A stretch of 64,000 nucleotides of DNA from Sphaeramia orbicularis (Eukaryota > Chordata > Actinopteri > Kurtiformes > Apogonidae), in assembly GCF_902148855.1 (NCBI RefSeq), contig NC_043971.1, forward strand, positions 3,364,449 through 3,428,448, read 5' to 3'. This document shows, piece by piece, positions 45,501-56,200 of this stretch. Position 1 is the first letter of the stretch, and every line of letters begins with the position of its first letter. Both the position numbers and the translations under genes were made by a program. The notes beneath the pieces are model-generated. The model saw only the letters and a list, made by a program, of their open reading frames with translations. It made no database searches and was not told the origin of the DNA.

Positions 45501-46057
45501 ACCGTGTGTCGTAAACGTGTCCCAATCCCAGACCTGTCTCAGTGTGAATTCCAACCTGAAGGTCGTCTCCACCAGGTGAGTCTGGCATTGACCAATCAGA
45601 GAACAGGACACACACACATCATGTCTGGTCACATCATGGACTGTATGAGTCCATCAGTGAAAACCTGGATCAGATCAGGTTTTTGTCTTCAGTCCAACAT
45701 GACCATCATCTTCATCCTCATCACCACCACTGTCTAATCAGATTATAGCGAGTCTTCATCTGCTTTGAATTACTAGAGCTTACATTCTTTAACAGTGACA
45801 CCAGCTTCACCTACTGGTAAAATCAAGTATTACATGTGGACACAGTAACATCATCATCATGTCCAAATGTTTGAACATGTGGATGAATCTAGTGCCTATT
45901 TTCTACTGAACACAAATAAACCGGTCTGTGATGTGATGTGTTTTTGCAGACGTTCAGATGTCACACCGAGGTCTGGTTCATTCCATGGACGAACCAAACC
46001 ACCATGCAGGTTTTCTACTGTAAAGACACGGAATCTGACGTCTACTCACACAAATAA
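42564..46057 (+). CDS. cst7: Type-2 cystatin, cystatin F-like (4 exons)
   Basis: Secreted or lysosomal inhibitor of papain-like cysteine cathepsins. Exons: 42564-42615, 43581-43771, 45456-45575, 45950-46057 (TAA), 156 aa. Two ATGs head the frame, followed by a signal peptide (RRTLLAVLLGILGEASSLA). The inhibitory wedge is present: an N-terminal Gly in MIPGAPSNVS, QIVKG across the exon 2/3 junction, and the C-terminal IPW. Four cysteines (TVCRKR, SQCEF, FRCHTE, FYCKD) make the two family disulphides. N-glycosylation sequons are NVS, NQS and NQT. GLRYIIDLDVSRTVC and FLFRPS match cystatin F (GLKYMLEVEIGRTTC, FLFKES) best, and APMAP/SYNDIG1 linkage supports CST7. The two extra cysteines of mammalian cystatin F are absent. 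Another type-2 cystatin remains a minor alternative. Confidence 0.87.
42941..43080. repeat. Short inverted-end element, copy 2 (CST7 intron 1)
   Basis: Begins ACTACAGTTCCCATGAGCC, has the shared core TGTTGCCATGGAGAAGA and ends GAAAGGCATTATGGGAGTT. Compare 35003-35212. Confidence 0.5.
44685..44975 (-). mobile_element. Fish LINE-type 3' fragment, minus orientation
   Basis: Recognisable blocks: TTCAATTCATTTTTATTTAT, AGCCCAATATCACAACAAAG, CAGGGCTTTACAGA, CTGTCCTTAGCCCCTCC, GGAAAACCTCCC and GAAACCTCAGGGAGA. They occur in this order in a common teleost repeat. The exact family is not assigned. Confidence 0.6.
45065..45262. mobile_element. Single arm of the long-TIR transposon
   Basis: TTCAAAATTGTTCACCGTAA, AGTTATCACAGAAAGACTTA, TTTACAGATTTGATGAAAAA and TTGGTCACGAAAGTC follow the right arm of the 36224-36760 element. 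No second arm was found nearby. Confidence 0.65.
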
Positions 46058-46730
46058 ACCCATTCAAATCAAGTCCACCTGCTCCGTTGGTCTTCTTCTG
46101 CTGTCCATGTTTGGGTCAGATGAGGAACAGCATCCCCTACCTTCATCTAAACCACCTGCTTTTAAGGGTTACTAAAGTCATTTTCTGTTTTTAATGGCTT
46201 AAATGATTTCAAACTTGCTGAATTCATGTCATGTTTTAAAAGAATTTGATGAAACTAACTCAAAACATTTCAACATGCCTTGACTCAGGATCAGATTTTA
46301 TTTTCTTTACAGAGCAAAATGAAAGAATCAAAATAAAAATTTTATGCATCGTGATAATGTCCATGTTTCTGAATAGTCACACTGTTAATCAATAATCACC
46401 TCTGACGGGAGACTTCTGCTGTGTGTCTGCTGCATCATTATCATATTTTTATGTAATTACTTGTTGTTTTTTTTTAAACCATTATCTCTATTGTATTTTA
46501 CATCTACTCATCCTTTATAATCTCTTCCACCTGAGGTTCACTTCACTTATAATCTGGAAAATTACTTCACATATTGTTTTATTGTCATTTAATACAGATG
46601 TAGTGAATCAGAGAAGTAATATTTACTTATATATTGTCATATTCTAACCTTTTTGTATATTTAATACCACTCTGACATTTTCTGGACACATCAGATCTTT
46701 TATTCTCTCCAAGAATCTGAAACAACAGTG

Positions 46731-46762
46731 ACAACAACAACAACAATAATAATAATAATAAC

Positions 46763-46834
<72 letters not shown>

Positions 46835-46836
46835 AA
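46731..46836. repeat. Composite (CAA)n-(TAA)n-(GAA)n microsatellite
   Basis: Three trinucleotide runs occur back to back with sharp borders. Confidence 0.97.
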
Positions 46837-46979
46837 AATTTTTTTTATTTACTTCTCATCTTTCAGTTTGGTTTAGTTTTTAAAAGATTTCATTGTATTT
46901 TTGAAAAAAATATTTACGTGTAACAGAAATGAGATTAGAATAGATTGGACTGAAATAAATTAAATAAAATATAAATAAA

Positions 46980-47065
46980 AGATTCAAGATTCTTTATTGC
47001 CATTCAACATATGACATGTAGAATGACATTCTGATCCACAGGATTGATAGTGAAGGCATATTTAC
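46980..47065 (-). repeat. Short LINE/SINE-tail-like repeat
   Basis: AGATTCAAGATTCTTTATTG followed by CCATTCAACATATGACATG is a common fish repeat end, minus orientation. Short and uncertain. Confidence 0.4.
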
Positions 47066-47199
47066 ACAAACATGTAATTTACTTTTTTTTTTTTTTTTTT
47101 AAATAGAAATACAACAAAAGCAGAGTGCGGACCGTATTAAAAAGTAGATTTAATAAAAGTGCATTTCATCGAAATCAAACAACTTAAACTGAAATAAAA

Positions 47200-47660
47200 G
47201 TAGGTAAAACTGAAATAATAAATTAAAGTAGGTTTCTTTCGTTCAGCCTCAGATGTGTCTCCAGTGCAGTTCCTTCCCAGGCCTGTGGGGGCGCAGTGCA
47301 GCCGCTGACCCCCGGCCCTCTCCGTAGAAGAAGCCGATGTGCGGCTCCGTCCGCTCGCGCGTTACCGTTCCATTCACAGTGCGCAAATGCGCATCCTACA
47401 GAGCAGACGTCCGGCGGAGAACGGAGACAGCACCGGGAGCAGGCTGGGAACCGACGCGTCAGGGCGGAGACGGAAACACAGACTGAGGCCGAGAACTGAA
47501 CCCCAGGGGAAGGTCTGCGACACGGCAGGTAACTCCGACCCCCGCCCGGGGCTCCACCGACCCGGACCCGGTGGGGAGGGGAGGGGAGGGGAGGGGAGGG
47601 GAGGGAGGGGGGCGTGCAGGCCCGGCTCTGACATCCGTAGATACCGTACACAGCGGAGTC
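47200..47660 (+). promoter_or_regulatory. CUL9 CpG-rich promoter and non-coding exon 1
   Basis: The only dense CpG cluster in the window (GCGCAAATGCGCAT near 47381; CTCGCGCG; GACGCGTC). A candidate non-coding exon ends at 47528 with GGCAG|GTAACT. The next exon starts at 50279, just before the CUL9 ATG. GCGCAAATGCGC resembles an NRF1 site imperfectly. The transcription start is not determinable. Confidence 0.65.
47571..47612 (+). repeat. (GGGGA)n G-tract, potential G-quadruplex
   Basis: Seven or more runs of GGGG or longer with single-base loops, 43 bp after the non-coding exon's donor in CUL9 intron 1. Confidence 0.9.
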
Positions 47661-50278
47661 ACACCGAACTACGTCCTCAAACCTCCTCATTCTGTAGAAC
47701 ACGACCCTGGTACCGGAACATACGGACCAGAAACCCGGTTTAACACGTCTGACACTTAAAACAGGACATACGGTCCAGTTCGGCTTGAATATAACCTGTC
47801 AGTCACCAAACAGTCACACGGAGAACCAACTTTAACCCGGTTCTAGTTCCCGTTGCACCGGGACTGTCCCTCTGCGTCCCGGCGCAGAGTGGACGGACAG
47901 GACCTGACATGTCCACCGGGTAAACAGCAGGTGAACGTCAGGTGAACATCAGGTCCGGTGGGTTTGGACGCCGAAGTGTCCTTCAGACTCCGATGGATCC
48001 GACCAACATCTGATCTGTTGTCAACATGAGACTTTGATCCAGTTTGAACCAAATGAACATTAAAGCTAGAGGTTTGTCAACGGAGGTCTGGTGTGACGTT
48101 CACTGTCACCGACCCCGTTGTTTAACATGTTTAATACACGACACAGGATTAAATTAGACATAAATAAACGCATTAATCATCACCTAGACTCAGATACTGA
48201 ACTTTAAGACATGGCTCAGATGCGTCAGGTCTAACTATTCCATCAGGAAACAGGTGATCGTGGACACAAGTTGACATGTCATCCACATTAGAGCCTGCGT
48301 TTAGTCTGCATTGAATTGATTGAATTCCATTGATTAAAATCTGCTGACTTACTCTTATGGATCTAATGACTTTATGCTCCATGTATCTGTTGTTTTAGTT
48401 CTAATCCGTGAAGTTTGACATTTACAGATGGATATTTTGGTCGAGTTCGGAAGTGAACATTACTACCAGATGAAACTCTATATGTTTTCATGAAATACAC
48501 CGAATTATTCTGCGTCATTAATGAACTTAATTAACACCCAAGTGTTGTGACTGAGTTTAATCCAGAGTTGAACTCAGCAAATGCTAATGTACACAATGTT
48601 GAAGGTTTGTAGATGGAGGTTCGGCATGACGTTCTGAGTCCGACAGCGTGTTTTGCTATCTCACACTCTCGTCATTTTAATAATTTAACCAGCTAGTTAG
48701 ACAGTTAACAGGTTAAACACACACTGTGCATGGAACCTGTTAACTTAACGACCCAGCTGTGCTAACGTTAGCTCCGGCGGCTAGCTTATCACACTGTTGC
48801 GTTCAGATATCAGGGATCAGGCTATTTGCTGGAACTTTACTGACAGTCCCAGTGTCAGACTGAGGGGACTGGAATGAAGGGAACTGGGGTGACGGTAACC
48901 AGTCACTTACCGTCTGGTTCAGCGGTTTAAAGTTAACAGTTTCAGGGTTTTAACTGTATTGTCATCAGGTGTCTCACTTTGACCGGAGGCTTCATGGAGC
49001 CCGGCTCAGGCAACACACCCAATAACACATGTGATATCCAGAGTTTAGTCCGATCCAGAAAGAGGAAGCAGGCTCGAAAAATGAAAACAAAACTTAACTG
49101 GTGAACATTCACCAGTAAAAACCAACACATGAACACAAATAATCGTTTTTTCTGTCTAAAGTTTCATAAGCTGCAGTTTTAAACTACACTGAATTTTAAC
49201 CAGAAAACATTTATTTAAGGCGGAAATTATTGTCAGAGAGGAGATGGTTGAAGTGGCTTAAAATGGATTGAATGGTGTGAAATCATAATCAAAACTGAAT
49301 TAAAATACTCTTGATCAGGACTGTAGTTACTGACAGAAAATGATCCCAATTTGTGGATGCATTTCTGATATTGAGGCTTTTATTTCCACTTTGAACCTGA
49401 TGTCAGACATTATTTAAGGATAAATACAAGTTACTGTTGAGATATTTGGTTTGTTTAGTGGAAGAAATAAAAATGAATCAATGAAATTATGAGTTGATAA
49501 AATGAAGCAGAAATTAATATAAAATATAAATTAGAGATAAATTATTCAGTGACTGAATTAAAATAGTGGTGATGTGATGAACACAAAGTTTACATTTTCA
49601 TTTGAGGAATGAGGCCTTGAGTTGGCTGAACCAAAAACTAATGTAAGAATAAGGAAGTGATGAAATGTACTTTATGTGAATAGTTACATTGGTGTGAATT
49701 GAGTATCGAGCTGTTCTTTGGGCTGAATTAATAAAATATTGATATTGTTTCATGAAGAATTGACAGAACTGATAAAAACTGGCAAATTAAATTGTATGAA
49801 TCACACAGAGACTGACTCTGTTTAGAAGTTTATTTTTCACACTTTATTCTAAATCTGACAGTTTTTCATAAAATATGTTGATTATTTTACAGTTATAATG
49901 CTTTAGTTGTTTCTTTTTCCATAATTGTTCTGTTTCTGAGTTTTATGAGAAAATACATCAACATCTTTATTTTCAGTCATCATTCAAGACTCTTGGTCTG
50001 TGTGTGTGTCTCTGTTTTTGCTTAAGGAGTGTTACGTAAGTGAAATACGCCTAAAATGAACTTACACATGATGTTTAGTAGAAACTGTTTGAGGCTTCAT
50101 CTCTATGGTGACAGCAGATGTGGCTCATGGGTAGTGTTGTGTTTGGAGGCAGATTCATTGACATGAAAAGGAGACTTTGCAGCTTATGAAATGATTTCTC
50201 CTCCAATAGTTTTAGTCCTCAGTTCCTATAATAACCCTGATCTGATGACATTATTTGACCTGTCTCCCATTTCCATAG
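47660..50278. other. CUL9 intron 1
   Basis: AT-rich, mostly unique-looking sequence with no clear repeats and no supported exon. The acceptor TTTCCATAG at 50270-50278 precedes the coding start. Confidence 0.6.
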
Positions 50279-50283
50279 CGACC

Positions 50284-53200
50284 ATGGTGGGCGAACGCCG
50301 TAACGGGAACCTGCTGGTCCAGCTCGGTCCACGGTTGCAGGCGTATCCGGAGGAGCTGATCCGCCAGCGCCGCACACACGATGGACAGACGGAGTACCTG
50401 ATCCGCTGGTGCCTGGTCACTATAGATGATGGCTCCACCTCTGGGGGTGGGGCCAGTGAGACGGGTGGAGCTGGGAGCAGCAGCTCGGGCGCAGGCACGT
50501 CCAGTGGCTCAGCTTCCGGAGAGACCAAACCAGAGAACATCCTGATGTGGATGTCAACAGAGGACGTTTATGCCAACTGCCCCACACTGCTTGGGAAGAG
50601 GAAGGCAGATGCTCAGCGCCCCCTGCAGGCGGAGCAGCGGCGGGGAGAAGCCGCTGATGGAGGGCAGGTCCCCGCTGACGTCACTTTTGATGAGGTGGAG
50701 CTGTCCGACATGAAGGAGGACGTCAAGAACCTGGTACGACGAGCTCGGAAGCAGATGGCCAAGAAGAGCGACTTCTCCATCAGCATCACTCACACCATCC
50801 ATGTGCTGAGCGCCTACGCCAGCATCGGCTCGCTGGTCGGTGTCTTCAAGGAGACCGGCGCCCTCAACCTGCTGATGGAGCTGCTCTGCAACAAGGAGAC
50901 GCAGACCAGACGGAGCGCTGGCAAAATGCTCCGAGCACTGGCATCGCACGACGCAGGTACCCACAATCCTCTGCTGTAGCCTGGGAGAACCAGGGGTGGG
51001 TTACCAAAAGCTGAGTAATATGGGTCTGTAGGTGAGGTTGACATATCTAAACATCTGTATGTGAACAGAATCCGTCAGGATGCTGCAACATTTAACACAA
51101 ACACAGAGGTCAAAGGCTGAGGTCATTGAATAAATGAACTCAAACATCAGTTGTCAGTGAATGAATTGTGAGATAGTGAATGATAAACTCCGGACCAATG
51201 AGGAGACCAGAACCTATGTGAACAAAAGGCGCTGTGGAATGATGGGATTAATGTAAAGTAATGCTTTTTTGAAAGACACTGCTGTGGACCAATCAAATGA
51301 GAGTATCCCGGACCAGTGGCACAAAGTCCCACCTTTTTGATTCTCAGGTTGAATCTTGGAGGAAAATGGGCATTCACCTACATCATACATCATACGCTGA
51401 TGTGTGTTTTATGACCTAATTCATGAACATTGATGTAAAGTTATTATAGTGCAGTTCTTAACATGGTTTAATGTGTCAGTGTGGATGTAGTCGCATCGAC
51501 AGTTTGATCATTTAAACAAATAATGCAGTGTCATATTGAAGAGCGTTCTGGCCCTGTCATTGGTTGAATATTTAAATGTTTGGTCATGCTGAAGAGTGAA
51601 AGTTGATGAGTAGTGGATGTGGTCAATGCTGTATTTGTCTTTGTGTCGTCAGTGATTTTTTTAATATTTCACTCTGAATTTCCTCCTCCCAAAGTGATGA
51701 ATGTGAAGTGCTTTGTGTCTGAGTGACAGTTTGACCTCTGACCCCTCAGTATCGGAATCATTGTAAGATTGAGACCTCGCCCACATTTCCTGAAGGTGTT
51801 TCAGATTCATGTTATGGAGTAAGGTCGCGTATATTCACAACACCACAGTCTGAACTGAAACAAATCTGTCGATCATGATTTTACTACATATTTTTACATG
51901 TTAACAGTTTATTAACAAGAATCATCGATTCATATCAGAATATGTTCATGTAGATTGTCAGAGTTTGAATTAGAGACTCCTTATGAGTAAAACCTGTAGG
52001 ATTTAGTGGAACATCATCCAGCCTTTACATCCCAAAATGGTAGGATTTCTATTCCAGTATGACTTAATCACATCACATAACTAATTTCTTCTGTAAGTGT
52101 TGATGTTCTTTTTTTGGTCTTTTGTTCTTTCTAGGTTTCTCTCATTCAGTTGTTGTTGTTCATCATCTTCTTCTTTCAGTAGTAAAGTCTCCACCTCTAA
52201 TTTTCCCTTCAGATTCATCATGTTTATCCATACATTGAATGTTGTTGGTGTTTGTTGTCACTGTTTCTGTGGTGCGTCTTTGACATTTCTTCTTCTGTGG
52301 TCGTGTGCAGGCAGTCGGGCGTACGTCCTCCTGTCCCTCAGTCAACAGGATGGCATCGAGCAGCACATGGACTTTGACAACCGCTACACACTGCTGGAAC
52401 TGTTCGCAGAAACCACGTCATCGGAGGAACACGGCATCTCCTTCGAAGGGATCCACCTGCCTCAGGTAAACGTCTCCTGGGTTCGTTTATTAACCTCCAA
52501 CTCTGGTAATGAAAACAATATGCCTGGTCATGTGATGCAGATACTGATGCATATCACCGTCACCCAACACAGAACAGGTGATACACAGATTCGACTTGTT
52601 TAACTCTTCTTGTTTAACCAGAATTTTCATATACACCTGGTGACCCAGACCTGAACGAGAAAGTACTTGGACTTTAACTCTCTCCACATCCTACTACAAG
52701 ACATCTAGATGTAATGAAATGGTCATCGGCTCATGTTTTGTCTTTGGTTTGTGTTGATGAAGTGTCGGCGGCGGCAGCGAATCGTACACATGAATATTTT
52801 CAATGTGAGTCGGTGTCAGGTGTAATTATGTGTTTTTCCTCGTCAGATTCCGGGGAAGCTGCTGTTTTCTCTGGTCAAACGTTACCTGTGTGTCACATCA
52901 CTTATGGACAAACTGAACACAGCGGGGGCGGACCCTAGCTCAGATAGACAGGATGCCAGTCCCTCCCCTGCATCCACAAGCTCCGCCCACCAGGCTGAGC
53001 ACCTGCGTGTCCAGCGGGAGTTTGACTTCACCATGGCCATGGCCAACCTCATCTCGGAGCTGGTCCGGGTCATGGGCTGGGACCGTAACCGTCAGCCACC
53101 CGATGGCTCCACCCCCCGTCCGGGAGTAGGCGTGGTCAGTGCAGAGGAGCGGGGAGAGGAGGCTCCACCCCCACTCCTCAGGTCCATCTTCCAGCCTCGG

Positions 53201-56200
53201 TTCTGTGCCTCGCCAATTGCATTCCCTGCCAGCTGTGTGTCGGTAATACCCGCCGCCACGCCGGCCAAGAAGAAGGGTGGAAACAGCTTCAAGACGAGCT
53301 CGGACTTTGCCAGCCGCTCCGCCTACGTGGAATACGTCCAGGACAACCTGAAGAGCGGCATGGCGGTCCGCATGTTGGAGGACTACGAGGAGGTGAGCGC
53401 TGGAGACGAGGGAGAGTTCCGCTATAGCAACGACGGATCGCCGCCTGTACAGGTTAGTCACATGGTTCACCTGAGGTCCCCCCTTTGACGATGCAGATGC
53501 ACGAGGGTCTGAAAGACCAAAAACATATAAGAATAATAAAAACAAACACCACAAACAGGCTGATACTGATAATGAAGCTCCTGAAGTTCTGCAAAACTAG
53601 AGAACTTGGTCCAAGCCATCCTTCAGTTATGAGCTTTGGACCCCAACAGGAGGGACTCCAGGTCCAGGTCCCATTCCTGGTCCATGTCCCAACAGTCTTA
53701 CTGTTTCTCTGTCTGGTCGGTCTGGTCTAAACATTATTTTGGGATCTTTTGATTAGAGCTGCAGATATCGATTATTTTTCTAAACGACTGATCAATCGAT
53801 TATTTTCTTTGATTCGGGTATACAGTTAGTTGTAAATCCTGTGCTCAGATCTCTGCACTGGCTTCCTGTGGCTCAGAGAATAGACTTTAAAACAGCTCTG
53901 CTGGTCTATAAGGCTGTCCATGGTCTAGCACCAAAGTACATCTGTGACATGTTGGTCCCATATGAACCATCTCAGACCCTGAGAACCTCAGGGACTGTTC
54001 TTTTGCTGGTGCCCAGTCAGGACTAAACAGGGTGAAGCTGCGTTTCAGTTCTATGCAGCTAAACCCTGGAATAGTCTTCCTGATGATGTGAGACAGACCT
54101 TTACTGTGATTATGTTTAAGTCCAGGCTGAAAACAGCTCTGTTCAACTGTGCATAGAACAACTGAAAGGGTTCTATCTGCACTCTTCTCTTTTACTTTTT
54201 TTGAATTGATTATCATTTATGTTTTATTGATTATGTTTTAATTGTAATTGTGTGTTTTTAACCTGTCTCTTTTCCATTTTTGTAAAGCACTTTGAATTGC
54301 CCTGTGTATGAATTGTGCTATACAAATAAATCTGCCTTGCCTTGCCTAAATAGTAAGTAATTGTAAAAATGTAAAACAGACATATCTGAAAATGACAAGC
54401 AACTTGTCCTTTATTCCAGAACCAGCTGAAACAACAACTACAAACAGTATGAAAGTAAAAAGATACATAAAAAATTATCTATATAGAAATAATGACAATA
54501 TAAAAATACATCTAAAATTATCTGTAGATATAAAGAATGCCTGCGTGTGTTTATTCCATCAATTCTTTAACCAACAGTTACAGAAAAGCATGAATTAAAG
54601 TGATGCAGGAACATGCAGTTTTTTTCTCCATAACCAGCAACTGCTACATACATTCATTATGCTAACAGGGTTAATTTTAGCCTGAACTTTTACATTATGT
54701 GTGGCTCTGCTCTCAGGACTAATGCTGACTGAGCACTATAATGAACCAGCTCTGTACATAGTGGATGCATTGGACTGTTTTTTTTTTTTTGGTTTGTTTT
54801 TTTGGTTTGTTTTACCTATTTGTTTTTCATTTTAAAGTGTTCACACACTTTAGACATTTTCTGCCTTTTTGTCGTCTTCTCTTAAGTTGTTTGTGTTGAT
54901 CCTGGCGTCATGTGCATCACAAGCATTTTTGTGAAACATGACAGTGGAACCAATGTTTAGTGGGAGCCAAATTGAGGAAACAAAGCTTTGATTCAGGAAA
55001 GGTGCAATCGAATAATTTTTTTAATCGATTCATTTCGATTAGTTGATTGATTGATTCATCGTTTCAGCTCTATTTTTGGTGTAGAATCTCAATCCAAATT
55101 GTCTCTACTCTAATAAAATGTAGCCCAGTTTTCCTGTGCTTTGTGGAGGTTTAGGTCAGGCAGACGTTCTGATTGGCTGTTCACCTGTCTGCATGTGGTC
55201 TCCAGGTATACTGGAACTCTCTGTCCAGGACCTACTGGGTCCACTGGCACATGGTGGAGATCCTGGGCAGTGGCAGCAGCAGCCAGGCCAAGGACAAGGA
55301 GACGCAGGAGAAGGCCACGTCTCTGACAGAGACACTGAGACTATCTGCAGGTAATGTCACGGGATGGGGCTGGACAAGGGATATGGGACATGACGTAATA
55401 TGAGATGCATCACACAGGACATTGGACAAGAGATATGACACAGGGGATGTTCCACACAGAGCTGAATCATCAGGGTGTCTATGTCTTTAACTAGGTCTTT
55501 GTTGATTCAGCCTCTGTGTGATTTTCGTTTTAACTTGTTGACAGGTTCATCGGCATTAGATGCTGTTGTTTTAATAAACTAATGATGGACTGGATATCAT
55601 GTTTTAACCTTTGACCTTTTAGTGCTGTGACTTTGGACAGTTGACATGTGTAGATCTGTGATTCCTGTGTCCACTTCTGAATGGTGTTGTTCTCAGTGAG
55701 TCAGATGTTCTTCTCGAAGCCTCCTGGTGGTCTGTACTCGTTGCCGTACTTATCAGAGGGCGTCCAGGTGGAGGCGGCGGCTCTGAGTCGTGCAGAGTGG
55801 TGGGAGATTTTGTTCTTCATCAAGAAACTGGAGCTGAAGCAGCAACAGGAGGTCAATGCCATCCTGCTGCAGAGCCTGGACGACCAGGTAAAACAGAACA
55901 AACGCAGAGCATACTGGGAAACCCAGAAACCAAGGCTCTAAACCATATATCCCACAGGAGGCGGAGCTGGACGACTCAACTCTGATTGGTCTGTCTGTCC
56001 CTGGAGACGTGGCGAAGAAGCTGCTGCATTACCTGAAGCAGAAGCTGCCGTCGTCGTGTCTGAGTGACCTGCTGTGTTCGCACACCTTCACCAAACACTA
56101 CCTGAGGAGAGGCGGAGGAAGTCTGGAGGATGAGGAGCTGCTGGGTGAGGACACCAGGAACCAAACAATGTTCAATGCACCCGAATTGGATCAAGCTGCC

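Larger units (their letters stand above)
46058..47199. other. CST7 3' flank to CUL9 promoter
   Basis: CST7 3'UTR with an AATAAA at 46334-46339, then AT-rich sequence, a composite microsatellite (46731-46836) and a LINE-tail-like block (46980-47065). No gene. Confidence 0.65.

Noticed and set aside
47223-47702. Minus-strand 159-aa frame in the CpG island
   Set aside because: High GC lowers stop density; Pro/Ser-rich with no domain, and it overlaps the CUL9 non-coding exon.
50191-50283. Upstream extension of the CUL9 frame (MISPPIVLVLSS...)
   Set aside because: The acceptor TTTCCATAG at 50278 and the strong Kozak ATG at 50284, which begins the conserved MVGER sequence, show the upstream part is intron.
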